DNA of 64,000 nucleotides from Favolaschia claudopus (Eukaryota; Basidiomycota; Agaricomycetes; Agaricales; Mycenaceae), in contig JAWWNJ010000053.1 of assembly GCA_037176885.1 (NCBI GenBank), forward strand, positions 1,446,344 through 1,510,343, written 5' to 3'. The position numbers were made by a program, and so were the translations under genes. Below, one piece after another: positions 21,867 to 34,205 of the stretch. The notes under the pieces are model-generated. The model searched no databases, had not been told where the DNA came from, and worked only from the letters and a program-made list of their open reading frames with translations. Every line of letters starts with the position of its first letter. The stretch's first letter is position 1.

Positions 21867-24800
21867 CTCGGTGTGACCAAAAGTAACCGGAATCGGAAAT
21901 TGCGTGTTTTCAACCAGATTTTGTGGGTGACTGCTGGGCAAACTGACCCCATCGGCAGTGTATAAGCGTATACCATTGCATACAAGGCAGGCAAAAGGTT
22001 GCATGGTTTCTTTGTCCGATTATTACACATTCTTTTTATGTATGCTTTGAGGCGGGAAATTGGTGTGCCGAGTTCCCTCCCTCTCTGAACAACGGGAAAC
22101 ACCTCCCAACCTTAAATATTGGATCTATAGACTATTGGGATACTAAGCACCTTTCTGAAGTACCTACTGGCTCGAAACTCTGGCATCTCCCCTTCAGACA
22201 GCGCAAATATTTCCAAATTGGTCCACTTTCAAAGATTAAATCACCAACTCAAAACAAAACATTGCATGCCATGCCCATACCATGGAAGTCGTAGAAAAAA
22301 TGATTTAGAGGAGCCCTGTATCAAGAGGCACGCGGGAATGTCCGATCGCACACAGACCTAGTTGACAGGGCCCCCAAATTAGGAAGACAGCTCCGATCAC
22401 CCACTTTTGAACCGTGAGCTAAGAAACTTTTGATTTCTGAATGCAAGTCGCGTTGGATCGTTCCAATTTTTTCTCTACCCTCCCATTTTTATACATTATA
22501 CACGTACCTGGCTCATTAAAATAGCTTATTTTCCTGCAGAGACATTTTCCTGAGGCAATTGATCTTTTGATACTGACATAAGCTGTATGACCAATCCTGT
22601 ACGTGAATATTACGCGACGCGACGTCGCGTCTTTCGCTTTCGCTTCCCTTCCCTCATCTACCGTCACCTAGTCGCTTTCAATTGCCATGAATCCCTTCCA
22701 GAACTCTCCCCCGCAAATGTCCACAGCATCCTTCTCTACTTCAGGCTTGGAGTTACCGCCAGAAGACATCGAAATGTCGGATGCTACTGGCTTTCAGGCT
22801 GCCGGCGCACTGCCTCTCCAGCCTTCCATTTCACGTCTCCAATCCCTTCCTCCCATTGATACCGACTTGCAACTCCATTCTTTTGATGATGCCAATTCGT
22901 CCTATAACGCGCCTTCAACTCTTTTTGGCAATTTCGCTGCAGCATCCACCTCTCGGACTTCCCTAAACGTTCAGTCGCCACTCCTCAGAGAAGCTTCTCT
23001 GCCTTCACATGCCAGCTCGGTCCCTGGATGGCCTGGATTTTCTCATTCACCCTCATCCAGCACTCCAGAATCACCGTCTCCGAGTCTTCCCACCAAGGAT
23101 TATCTTGTGCAGCAATACAGAGAAGATATTATCAAGAGTCGTAAAGGCGAGAAGGATAACTGGGAGTTGCAATGTACCCGATGCCCTACCTGGGTCAACA
23201 TGAATATCTCTTCGAATCGTCCACTAGTGACCGCAGGGCATTTCACGCCGCTATACAACCACATGAAAGGGAAAAATTGTACTGCGAATAAGGCGCGCTC
23301 CGTGTCCGCCTCACCGTCCCTCAGTCGCCGTACTTCCGTGGCTTCATTTGTATCTCAACCTTCTCCAACTTCGACAACATCTTCGCCTCATTTATCGCGC
23401 AATCCCTCAGTTCCACCATCACCTCTTTCTCCCCGAGTCACACCGCTTCCTTTACCCGATGCGCTACGCCAGACTTCTTCGTACTCGTATGGCTCTCGCT
23501 TTACCCCGAGGTTCGCATTTTCTCTTTACTCTTTGGAGTGGTCTGAGTAAACGATGCTGATGATACCGATTTGTCAGTATTCAGCCTGCTGCATCCTCGT
23601 CCCATTCAAACATCGCAGCAATGCCCGCCTCATCGTCTGATCTCGGCGCGACGTCGACGAGATCTTGTCCTGGTATTATTGTCCAATGGCCCCCAGAGTT
23701 GGAACTCAATTTCAACGAAACTTTCCCGTTTCATCGTGTTCCAATCGGTCGCTCGAATGGAGATCTTCCGTTCTATATCGAGCTTCAGGACGGAGGCAAG
23801 AAAGTTGTGGCCTGGTCCAAGACCTGCACTCGCCTCCTCACACCTTTTGCTTTCCATTGCCACGAGTGTGACAAGGTTCTAGGGCGCCTCAATAGGCTGG
23901 GAAGTATGGCAGAACACGCTGAGAAGGGTACAAACTATAGGTTTCTCAGTCACAATCAGTTGAAGGACTTATTGGTGGAACGAACGAAGGAGAACAATGA
24001 CCTGAAACTGGAGGTACGTTTAATACCTCGATTATTTTGTGGTGGTCCGCTCATTTAATACAGTCTCTCAATATGAGCCGCCAACTCGCCACGTTCGCTC
24101 GTAAAATGGGCGACTATGAACGGCTGGTCATGGCGATTGCAGAAAACGATGTTCCCCGAATCAACGCGCTATTAAACACCGCCCTACGAAACGGTGCCAG
24201 TGTCAACACCATAATTGCTCAGATAACAGAAGCGGTACAAGGGCTGCGCTCCACGAAAGGCTTCACTCAGTTTGAACACGATCTCTCCCTTCTCATCTAC
24301 CGCATCGGCGGCAATTCATTACTATATTCCCTCAATCACGCTTTAGGACTCCCTTCTCTTCGCACAATCGGAAACTCCGCCCACTTCGTCAAAATTGCCC
24401 CAACCTTTGGTCCTGTCTCCATCGACGAGATTCGCGTCAATATCCAGAAAGTAATCCTCGAGCCGCGCGCCCTCGTTGGCAACACCCAGAAGAAAGCTGT
24501 AGTCATCATGATGGATGAAGTCGCCCTGGAGGAGCACCTGGACTACTTTCCGATGCAGAACAAAGTCGGCGGCCTGTGCCAGAAGCACTCCGGCACAATA
24601 CCCTTGGAGTTGAAAGCCTATACCTCCGTGTTAACGATCGTCGACAAGTTACGGGATGGCACAGTTCACTTTGGTAAAGAAATGGCTGTGGTTGCCGTTC
24701 GTTTTGGCGACGAAAAGAACATATATCCAATTCTGGCTTACCCGACATGCAAGCGCGAGTCCGTCGAGGACATGGAGAAGATATACAACCTCTTGATGGC

Positions 24801-27800
24801 AGCCTGGGAAGAACTCGGAGAGCAGACGTACGGCGAAATTCGCAATTTTGCCACCGACGGTGATGCGCTCCGTCGCAAAGTGGGCTATAGAATGTTCTGC
24901 AAAGAAGAAATCCCCAAAGACCATCCTCTTTTCCGTATTCTCTCGAATCTACCTGGCCTGAACTTATTCACTGGGCCAAAACTAATTCTCCAAACGTTCG
25001 ATTGGAGGCATATTGTCAAACGTGAGCCAGTTCAACTTTATTGGTCTGGATCTCTTAATAAATTTAATTCTTAGGTGATTCTACCGTTGTTCGCCAGCCG
25101 TCTGGAATGTGCGTTGACGCAGGTCGGGTCGTTAATCCCCATTTTCTTGCGCAGTGCCTCGAGCTGCTTGATGATCATGACGAGAAGTCCGTTCATAAAC
25201 TTCTCAACCCTGACGATCCGCAAGACGTTCCTCGCGCCATCGACCTTATCGAAGCAATCATCTCCCTGCGCGAGATAGAAATACCTCAGCACAACATCGA
25301 TCTCTCCTACACCGCAGACTCTGTTCGCCTGCTTGGCCATGTCTTCGAAAACTTCACTCTCCCTTTCATCACCCCCGAGTTCAACCTCAGCCGGCAGATC
25401 TGCATGCTGAGCACTTGCGCACATATTATCTTCGTTCTCTTCAGAGAATACCGACTTGACTTTATGTCCAACCAGCTATATGGCGATACTCAGTCCACCA
25501 TCAAAAACATCGTCTTTTCCGTGGCGAAGCAGCAGCTGCAGGACACCGAAGTTGATGTTAACGCGAACGAGGATGGGACCGACCCTCTAGAGGGACATTT
25601 TGCGTTCATGCGGACAGCTGGAGGGCATAATTCGGCGATGAACTACAAGCAGGGTGTCGAGAGGAACGGCTGGGCTTGCGATATCCAAGGTGTCTATAGC
25701 CGCTGGCCAGAGTTGGCGAAGGAAAGTCGGCGCCGAAGAATTACGCGAACGGAGCACAAGGACCATCTCAACACATCGAAATGGAATGCGGACCTCAAAG
25801 CAGGGAACTGTGATCTCGTTGATTGTTGGGCACAGGGCGAAAGCAAGGCAGCTCAGCTTCTTTCGGCAAACTCTCGCCTCACCTCCGACAAATATGATTT
25901 CCCCAAAATTCTGGCAACAGCGGGCGTAGACTTTTTACGTCCCTGGGGCGGTGATTACTACCCAGGCTTTGCGGACGATGCAGACCGATCCATTCTCAAT
26001 CCTACCCCACCCCAAAGCACCGCAGAGCCTACCGACACTTCCGACATTCTACCCGGCATCGACAGCGAGTCGGACTCGGAAAACGAGGAATCAACCTCAG
26101 AAGAAACTGCCGTTACATCGGAACCCGAGTCCATCACCCTTCAGGAGCTTATTGAAGACGACTCACCAGCTGATAACCTTGCGTCGAAACCAGGCTTCAA
26201 TCCCAAGAGCTATGTCGAAGATGAAAATGGGAAACCGATTCACAAAGCATCGATCTGCCGACTCGTCCTCAACAAAGAATTCGTGGCAAAGTCGAAGGAC
26301 CGCATGGATCGTGCCGCTGGACTAGGCTTGGGAGCTGTCCGTTGCTTCACTAAAATCGACTCACGCTCTCTAAAAGCCAGCGCGTCCGGAAACATGACAG
26401 GATCTGCATTCATCCCCGGCGACATTTTCCTCACTCTTATTCGACACACGAAATCGGTTTCAATGGCAGTGGTGAAGTCCACAGCTATCATACATGACGG
26501 CCGGCCTGTTCGAGATATTCCTGTCAGCACTATTCGCAATCCAGAAGCAAGAGTGAAATTGACGGGCCAAATCGTCCACCTGGAGGCCGTCAAAGCGACA
26601 TCCGCAGACCTCGTGGGAGACGAGGAGTCAACTAGCGCTGTGGCCGACAATTCAGTAACTTGGCTGTGGACGGGAACATTCCTTACCCGTGCCTCGAAAA
26701 TGAAAGGTACAACGGTGCTGACGGCCAAGCCAGTCATCGTGACCGTTCCCGGGACGACGGTGGAGTTGATCAATCCAGCGGTGGTCGACGCGCACGGCCG
26801 ACTATCTCAAGCAGCTGCAAATACCATAAATTCGTCTGGTACAACTTGGGCGATATATCATCCTTACCTCGTTGTGCTCCTCACTAAACTATCGCAACGC
26901 CTCGACAATTTGCGGAGCTTGTCTCTGGTCAAGGAGTCTCTGAAGTTTCCGTATAAATCACTTTCCGGTTTGTTTTTTTTTTTGGTTAGCGGTGTTTTCA
27001 TTTGCTGATCAACATTCAAAGGCGAAGCAGCTCTGATATCCGATAGAGGGGCAGCCTTACTTTCCGACAAGTCCAGTCAGGGATGCTTGTATTGCCCCGA
27101 GATTCCGAAGAACTGGCGCGCTCATATCGGCGCCCATATTCTGCGCCGACTTCGAGGATCACCGGAACCTTCTATCAAGAAAAAGGCTCGGAGCGGGGAG
27201 GAGGTCGCCCCACCTGCTGTATATCCTCAGGTTTGCTCCAAATATTGCCGCAGCAGCATTGCAATTGAAGCTCGCTCCTCACAGGTTGGTGATACAATGC
27301 CCTGCGGTTATTGCGGCCGCTCGGGACATCCCGAATGTCAGGTAAAGATGAAGCCCGAGAGCAAGAAGCATGAAATCGACACCAAGTGCCACCACAAAAC
27401 AAATTTTCAGTACAAGACTGCCGATGAAGCGCGCACAAAAGCTGGCTGCCGAAATGTTCCCATAATCTGCGGGCTGTGTCCAACAGCGCAGCGGAAGAAT
27501 GATTTCGTCCCGGCGGTTTGGCGTTACAATATGCCCGAGCACCTCAGAACACATCATTCGGAATACGCGTCGCCTCAGCAACCCGAAGGGATACCATTAC
27601 CGCACCACATTTGGGAAAGTATCCAGATTTCAAGAGAGGAAGAGCTAGCCATGGGAGTCAAGGAGTCTTTGGTATCCCGCGTGTTCACTGAAGTTGCTCC
27701 CGCCATAGCTACGGGTGATGCGACGCTGAAGCGGACGACGAAAGAGGGTGGTGGAGGCAAGTCAAAGAAACCGCGGCCGGGTGCAGAACCGTAGACTTAT

Positions 27801-28141
27801 CGGAGATGCCCAGTAGAACTGCCGAGTTTAGAAACTGACTTCAATTACTTGAGCTGTACCACAAAAGCAAGTGTTTAGAGTCAAGAGAAAAGCCTGAGGA
27901 CAAAGATGATGTGGCAAAATGCACTGCGGAATGCTACCGGATAGCTGTTCCGGACCCTCCCCCTGCGGACCGGTGATCCGGACCCTCCTCCTCCTCATGT
28001 GCACAGCATGTCAAAACTTTTTGAGGTTGATGTCCGAAACTTTTGTTCCGCGTGCCTCTTGCCCTGTATCACTTGAAGTTGTTTGAGTTTTGGAATTCCG
28101 CTCTAAAAAGCCAAATTCCGGTTACTTTTGGTCACACCGAG
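21867..28141 (+). mobile_element. nested 6.3-kb DNA transposon, TA target, P-like transposase
   Basis: Terminal inverted repeats of about 27 bp begin CTCGGTGTGACCAAAAGTAA. It is flanked by TA (21865-21866 and 28142-28143). Comparison with the second hAT copy (48290-48320), where the same site is uninterrupted, fixes the insertion boundaries exactly. It carries one intact transposase gene. Interior flanks (21.9-22.6 and 27.8-28.1 kb) are non-coding and hold the putative promoter and 3' region. Confidence 0.95.
22687..27794 (+). CDS. P/THAP9-like transposase with extra zinc fingers
   Basis: The five-exon model is 22687-23510, 23578-24013, 24064-25021, 25075-26967 and 27022-27794. Introns are 67, 50, 53 and 54 nt, all GT-AG. 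The total is 4884 nt, exactly divisible by three, with no internal stop: 1627 residues. Exon 1 has a Ser/Pro-rich N-terminus and a Cys/His finger (CTRCPTW ... HMKGKNC). Exon 2 has a second finger (CHECDKVLGRLNRLGSMAEH). The catalytic core shows VIMMDEVALEEHLDYF, FATDGDALRRK, a split FDWRHIVKR and DPLEGHFAFMRTAGGHN. This order matches the D-D-(D/H)-E layout of P-element/THAP9 transposases. The C-terminus adds CLYCPEIPKNWRAHIGAH and a Cys/His-rich CGYCGRSGH ... RYNMPEHLRTHH region. It should cut and paste this element; the family assignment is by motif only. Confidence 0.8.
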
Positions 28142-28545
28142 TATATATAACATTTTGGAGGTATATATTGCGCGTACCTTGGACCCTGAGTGCGCCAACA
28201 CACTCTCCCGACGCGCCACCTTTGCGTCTTATTTCCAGCTCTGTGTGGGGCGTATCGCGTCCTGCGTAGCAGTCAGACGGTGACGTCGACGCCAAGCGAG
28301 GTTGAGGTGAAGCATAGGAGGATTGGTTCGCGGCAGGAACACGCTAGCCGGTGAGCGGGAGGACGAGGATTGTGGTAGACGCGCCAGTCACTCAGTGACG
28401 CTGACAAAAGTGTCACGGTGCCTGTTTTGGGGGCCGAGGCGAGGCGAGCTGGCATCACCTCGAGGTGCCGTTTATGGTAACGGGTCGAGTTGGAGCTGAA
28501 CTCAGCTCAGAGCTAACTCCAGCTCCCGGCAGCACTAAGTGCTAC

Positions 28546-31026
28546 ACGTCCGAGTAGTATACTGACATGGGTGCGGGAGCGTACCTCAGCAAGCTCACGC
28601 GTCCTCGTACGCGCTCCTTCCCTCACAACTTGCCGCCAACAACTTCGGTTCCATCGACCGCAGCATTCTCCGTCTACGTCGATTGTTCACGCAGTCTTCG
28701 GTCGTGCGCCGCCTCGCTCGCCTTGACTCACGAGCGTGCCAAGATCGGGGGCAGCCAGCGGCCGCCCCTTGAATAAATTGACTTCCGTCTCAAACGTCCT
28801 GGTCACTTCCTCGGCGTGTCTGACCATTGCTGAGTACTGAAGGAAGGCGACACTTACATCAGCAAACCAAACCGGAATGGAGGATGAAGCAAAGCAAACG
28901 ACGTACCTTTCATCTATTGGCTGTTCGCCCCGTCAGCCCGGCGGCTAACGGATCGTGCGTTGGACCACTGAGCGCCCTTGGTGGCTGCTGGTAGTCGACA
29001 ACCGCGCTGAGGGGCATTCGGAATCGGGGGCGCACATTGTAGATGGTAACGCCGGGGAATAAAGGGCGGCTACAATTCCGCTTCATGTGATCGTTAGCAA
29101 ACTCTCTGCGAGATCAGAATTTGCGAGACGTACCTCGAGACCATGCGCCTTCTTATGCGTCCCTCAATCTCAATCTTCAACGGATCGCCTCCATCACTGG
29201 CCTCCGCTTCCGCGTCTTTTAGTCGTTTGACAAGGAAGACCATCCGAATGTCTTGGACCATTGAGCGCATCTGAAGGCTGCTGGTGGTCGACGGTCGTGC
29301 TGAGAATTCTGAGTGGCGTCGTCGTACGATGCGATACGGATGATACCTTGCGTCTCAAAGCGTCCCGCCTCCAGTCGTGACGTGCCTTCGTCGGATGAGT
29401 GCTAGCGGTCGGCAACCGCTGGGGGGTTGCGAGCGGTGCCGTCGTAGAGTGCGATTCGACTACGTTGTCGTTGAGTCAGTGACTGCGATTGTCGCGTTAG
29501 GGGGATAAGTTCGTCCAAACGGATTATAGGACGTACGGTTCGTCGTCCTCCGCTCCTCGTATCAAGCCTCCTCGTCTCGAGAAGGGAACTCGTATGTTGT
29601 GGGGCGGGATGATGTCCCGCTGCAGGCTCTCGTTAGCCAAATCGCCAGGGAAGGAAACAATCGAAGCGAACGTACTAAGCGGGAACCGAGCGCCGTTAGC
29701 GGCTGCTGGTGATCGCACGGCCGCACTGGGGGGCGCTGCTGTGCCAATCCTAGATAGCAGATAAATGTGTCCCCGGGACTTGGGGCAAGCACTACATCGC
29801 GCAGACTGAGGGCAACTGGCCATTCTGTTTTAAGACCTGGAAGCAGGGCATCGGATCGGCAGCCGTACCTGGTATTCACGTATCCCTTGTCGACCACACC
29901 GTAATCTTTCGAGAGCCCTCGTCTTCGTTTCCGTCTCGGCGCTTTCGGTCGTGCTTGGAGTCGCCAATAGGGGGCTTTCCCTGGGCCGAGAATTGCCATC
30001 AGTTGCCGCAGTTGCTGAGATGCTGTTTGGATGTCGAGTCGCGAGAACAAGGTCGAGGGAGAGGCAAGAGAGAGGTCTAGAAAAGAGCCATCGGGTTTCG
30101 GCACCGATGGCCCGAACTCTATTCTCACGAGCGAAACCGCCTCTCTCCACGCTCATCGATGCATCGCTCATCCTTAACAACAAAGACGACGAAGCTTCGT
30201 ACCACGAGCCGACTGTCTTGGACGCCCCCTCCGCCAATTCACACTCGACTCCAGCCTCGAGCGCGTTTCGAATGCTGCTGAGGCTGGATCCACCTGTTGC
30301 TCAGACTCCGACTGTAGATCTTACTTGAATGGAATCTGCGTTGTGACTTGGAATCTCGTTCTTCAGTCTCAGCGTGCACGACGCCACTCTCCTGCAACGT
30401 CTCGCCTCTTGAACTGCATATTGAGATACACCGCGCAGAGATTGCCCGCACGTTCCGTGCTTCCATCCGTCGCCATTCGTGTCATTCCCGCAAGATCTTG
30501 ATCTTCTATATCCTTCGGACGCATCGAGCAACGCTCGTCAAGTACCTTCGAAACTTCGCCGTGCCGCGTCATTTTGTCCTCAAGCGCGTTCTATATGCAG
30601 CTGAGGTTGAGGTTTTGTCTCGGGATTTTCGTTCTTCTATCGCCTCCGCTGGGGGGCAATAAGATCTGACTTAATCTCCTCTCTTGTTCTCCGCCTCCTT
30701 CCTCGTCAAGATAAAATCATACATTCATTCATTCGACTCGTAGTTTACTTTTACACGCTCGTTTACCTACCTTTACTTGTTCTTTGCTTTCTTTGCCTAT
30801 ACCTATCTCCGTTCGGACACCATCCATTGTCATTCCATCCAGTCCTCACCCCTCCGCTGCTCTGTCAATATTCGAAGATACCCTATTGCAACTTCCAAGG
30901 CGAGGTCCTGATCGTCCAAGCGCGGGTTACCGCTGCTGGTCTACACTCGCTTCCCCATTTCCTTCCAGAACTCCGTAACTCTGTTCCTTCTCGGTCTCCG
31001 GTCACAATGTCAATATAGCTTACGCT
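28546..31026. other. GC-rich interval with degenerate repeats
   Basis: Words such as GGCTGCTGGTGGTCGAC, GACCACTGAGCGC and GCTGAGGGGC recur in diverged form near 28960, 29260, 29410 and 29700. This suggests an old array of roughly 300-bp units. ORFs exist on both strands, up to 188 codons, but without motifs. From about 30660 the sequence turns C/T-rich, like a promoter or 5' leader, before the repeat at 31027. Confidence 0.35.
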
Positions 31027-32369
31027 GCTCAACACTCCTTCATCTGTGCCGCTACACTCCCATCCTGTCCTTCTTTAACCCTCCCGACCCTCCCTCTTGC
31101 TCATGAACTTCCTGCCTACCATGCTACTACATCTCAAGGTCGTTCACTTGTCCTTCGGCCAGCACCTCATCACCGGTTCTTCTGGTCTCACTGGACAAAT
31201 TCTGGCCTCCGTCTTCTCCCACTTGTCAACAACACCCGCATTTCCTCCCGGAATTTTTCCCCTGGTTAAAGCTGCAAACAAGGATTTATTATTTTTTGTC
31301 GTGCAGATCCTGCTCGGTCGTCTTCGCAGGGACTACAAGAAAAAAAACAGGGGGGCTGTGGGGGATGTATAGGGAGTGCATACCCTGAGTCTATGCATAG
31401 CGTAGACTCAGAGGCTGCTTGAGCGTCAGCTCATATAGCGCCGGGATGCACTAGACATACCCTACGGGCCAGACAGGAGCAATACAGGCTGGCTTAGATA
31501 ACTACAGGCCACTGCCTTGAGGGAGGACCTGGAGCACTGCTAGGGCGATACTGCGGATGCAGTACAGAGTCTATGGTTAGAGGCTACGCCTCCATAGCTC
31601 TGCTAGTCCCCCCAGTGTGCATACCTCAGAGTCTGTAACTCATAGCTGGCGGAGTGTTAGCGGAGTCTAGCGCCTGGGATGCATTTCAGATCAGACGAGA
31701 GCAATCGAGGCTGGTCTGACTAGCGACAGGCATCTCACTGCAGGTGCAGTTCAGAGTCTACGGAAACACTATTCCTCTGTAGCTCTGCTCGTCGCCCTTA
31801 CCGCCAGCTGGGGATGGATGGACATCAAGCCTATGCTAAAAAAAATGGCACAGATGTCAATGTGGAAGCCATTAATGCCGAGCATTGCTACCACATTCTC
31901 CAAAATAGCTGGCCAACTTTTTTTTCCTTGCCCTGGGAAAGGTTTGCATCCTAGGGATGCAGGATATTGTGGGGCCATCGTGATGCTATCTTGGGATGAG
32001 CATATTGGGTCCCTGCTTCATAGCAGGCACCACCCGTGTGGGGGGCTCTGTGATGTATATTACTTATTACTTTACTTACACGGCTGGTACCTTTACATTA
32101 CGCCTGTCAATATTACATAATAGATCTTGCTTAACCTGAACTTCCATGTCCTACGGTTAAGAGGGATCCTCAACGGCGAACCACCGACCCGGTTAGACCC
32201 CCTGCATGCCTGCTCCCCGCTCCTCCTGGGTTATAGGAGCCCGACTGAGGGTCAAACACTCCCTACGGCCGATGGGTTACAACGGCCACATCTACTCACA
32301 AGCGGCGGGCGCGGGTCATCCGCCGACTGCTATGTCTTCAATACTCGTCCCCAGGCTCCCAAGAAGCCA
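31027..32369 (+). repeat. unclassified dispersed repeat, forward copy
   Basis: Homologous to the reverse complement of 44288-45381. Shared landmarks in order are CTCAACACTC, a GTCGTGCAG(A/G)TCCTGCTC block, CTATGCATAGCGTAGACTC, two degenerate units of about 200 bp each ending in an AGAGTCTA...TAGCTCTGCT hairpin, CATTCTCCAA...GCTGGCCAAC followed by a T run, CCGACTGAGGGTCAAACA and CCCAAGAAGCC. No ORF is conserved between copies, so it is non-coding or dead. Superfamily unknown; could be a long LTR, a LARD-type element or an RNA-structured retroelement. Confidence 0.75.
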
Positions 32370-32477
32370 TAATTCAGTCTTAGTACTGCAAAAGAAACAG
32401 TAAGGCTGTCGAAGGTGCCGCCAGTACGGAATTCAGGAGTGAATCGTATCCAGCCAGTCTCGCAGCCAGAGAACATT

Positions 32478-32679
32478 AGCGGGTTTGTGCAAAGCGACCC
32501 GGGTCGCTTTGGGACCGCTCAGATCTCGACAACGAGCAGTCTCAGGTGTGAAGTCCCGGCGACCTAGGAGTGCCCCAGGGCAATACTCCTATAGGTCGCT
32601 TAGAGCTCACACCTGGTATCTGTTGTTGCGGAGATCTGAGCGATCGAAAAGCGACCTGGGTCGCTCGCACAAACTCTCT
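32478..32679. mobile_element. AGAGAG-family foldback MITE, 202 bp
   Basis: The right end is AGAGAGTTTGTGC read inward; the left end has drifted to AGCGGGTTTGTGC. Next to each end sits the palindrome AGCGACCCGGGTCGCT or a one-base variant. Inverted arms extend about 70 bp. The TSD is ATT (32475-32477 and 32680-32682). Sister elements lie at 54942-55134, 60549-60999 and, truncated, at 35378. Confidence 0.88.
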
Positions 32680-32726
32680 ATTGCAGGAGATGATGAGGAG
32701 GATACAATGAGTGTGGAAAAAGCCTG

Positions 32727-32800
32727 AGGGATTTGGTACATTGCCATCACTGCAGAGGTCGAGCGTTCGATTCTCGCAAGCACCAGTAATTAAGTGATAC
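32727..32800 (+). pseudogene. tRNA-like fragment with B box
   Basis: GGTCGAGCGTTCGATTCTCGC contains a Pol III B-box-like core (GTTCGATTC) preceded by an anticodon-arm-like stretch, and ends in GCAAGCACCA. The A box is poor. Probably a decayed tRNA or SINE head. Confidence 0.35.
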
Positions 32801-32886
32801 AGTCAGTGTTGTAGTACAATAGAAATAGATATAGATAGTTGCTAGAAAGTCAAACCAAGGTGCAAGCAGACACCTTACAAAGAAAG

Positions 32887-33499
32887 GAGTATCGGTACTT
32901 AGAAACAGTGCGAGTGGGACTCGGCTATATAAGCGAGTCGCACTGTTGATGAGTTCCGCATCAGCTGCAATCAAGTGGCGATCAATGCATCAACATTCAA
33001 TCAATTCCCGGCATTCAAAGCCGAAGATGTATTTTATACTGTTTATTGTACTTTCTGAATGATTTATATGCTAAAATATTCACTGGTGGGAACGTCGTTC
33101 CCCCCAGACCCCTCCTTTGGCCTGACGGCATGTCCGAGATGTTTAATTAGTTATTTGCATGTTATTTTGCTGTTTATTCGTAAAATTTAATGCATGTAGC
33201 GCGGGGGTCTCCCTTGACGCTTGCCGCTAGGCCCACTGCGTGGAGCTCTCGCTCGCCGCTGGGCCCACTGCGTGGTGCAACCGCTCGCCGCGGAGGCCCA
33301 CTGCGTGGGGCCAGGGAATATTTTAAAGGGTCGGGCGGGTTTTCTTAGCTAATTGCATGTCATTGATTTACATCAATTGAAGTGATGTGCCGCAAGGCCG
33401 AGTCGCACTGTTAGAGCTCATCCGAGCTTCCGAGTCGCACTGTCAGGCTTTATCTGAGATTTAACCGAGTCCCACTCGCATCCTTTTGGCCATTCCTCC
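32887..33499. mobile_element. 613-bp element bounded by AAAGAAAG
   Basis: An apparent 8-bp TSD AAAGAAAG lies at 32879-32886 and 33500-33507. Imperfect inverted ends share TGCGAGTGGGACTCGG starting 20-25 bp in. TATATAAG lies near 32925. Within it, 33219-33315 is a three-copy minisatellite with core CGCTGGGCCCACTGCGTGG. The TSD is low-complexity, so the hAT-like assignment is tentative. Confidence 0.6.
33219..33315 (+). repeat. three-copy minisatellite
   Basis: Three diverged units of about 35 bp share GCCCACTGCGTGG preceded by GCTCGCCGC. It lies inside the 32887-33499 element. Confidence 0.8.
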
Positions 33500-33934
33500 A
33501 AAGAAAGTAAAGTGGTAATACTTTTGCTTACATAACGCCGCCGAACATGCCTTGTAAGGCCTTACAAGCCTCATTAGGTCCTATAAGGTCCATATGTGTT
33601 ATAAGGCCCTATATGTAGTATTTGGTACGTATTTAAACCTTGTAACCCTCCTTTTCCCCAACGGCCTTATTAGACCTTACAAGGCCTGCCCAGGCCCAAC
33701 AACCCTTTTTTGATTTTTCCGACACTGACTTCTACAGAGACCTACGCAAAAGCCGCGGAACTACACACAGCTATGTAACTCGGCCTGGATCTACAGCCCC
33801 TACCGGCTTCTACGGCAAAAACCAGGATTGCTGATGTACCACGACTGCGCCAAAGTCTCGCGACAGTGGCAAGAATCTTTCGGTCAAGAAACGAAATGAA
33901 TACCTTGTCGCTGGTTTGTACTTCAACTGCGGCG

Positions 33935-34109
33935 TGATGTGACTTGCGAGAACTGTGGAGGTGCGGGTCATACCAAGGCTCGATGCTGGCACAAGGGCGG
34001 CGATATTGAAGGGCAATACCCCGACTGGTGGATTGGGAAGCGTGACGCTTCGAAGGCGCTGGTCCCGAGGTCTCACATGGCGTACGACGTGACGTCCATT
34101 GTTCTCTGA
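33935..34109 (+). pseudogene. Copia Gag C-terminal remnant with zinc knuckle
   Basis: The frame reads DVTCENCGGAGHTKARCW, a CX2CX4HX4C retroviral-type knuckle that binds RNA in Gag. It is followed by KGGDIEGQYPDWW, a tail I associate with fungal Ty1/copia Gag. It stops at 34107-34109. Upstream frames are broken and no protease, integrase or RT follows. A purine tract and an LTR start lie 90 bp downstream, so this is a deleted, Gag-only relic. Confidence 0.65.
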
Positions 34110-34205
34110 ATATTTCGTGCGCACTACTCTTTTTCTGAACTTTTAAATCTCTTTCCCTTCCTTTATTTATTGGCCGACTCTACCATGTCTTCGTTCGCGG
34201 GGGAG

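Larger units (their letters stand above)
18135..28537 (-). mobile_element. full-length hAT transposon split by a nested transposon
   Basis: Both ends read TAGTGCTGCCGGGAGCTG inward. Exact 8-bp TSDs AGTGCTAC lie at 18127-18134 and 28538-28545. Minus the nested element at 21867-28141 and its TA duplication the transposon is about 4.1 kb. Subterminal regions are full of GAGCTG/CAGCTC words. The transposase lies on the minus strand, so its promoter region (28142-28537) is now more than 6 kb upstream of the start codon. Related elements in the window are at 15929-16844, 17735-17856, 41730-42166 and 46516-50172. Confidence 0.96.

Noticed and set aside
21560..22102. Minus-strand ORF of 180 codons overlapping the hAT N-terminus
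   Set aside because: It runs across the boundary between the hAT and the nested transposon and has no motif, so it is a chance frame.
26240..26773. Minus-strand 177-codon ORF inside the P-like transposase gene
   Set aside because: Shadow frame of the transposase exon 4 with no independent motif.
29562..30237. Overlapping ORFs on both strands at 29.5-30.3 kb as genes
   Set aside because: GC-rich sequence gives long open frames on both strands. No domain, no splice support and no conservation between the degenerate repeat units.
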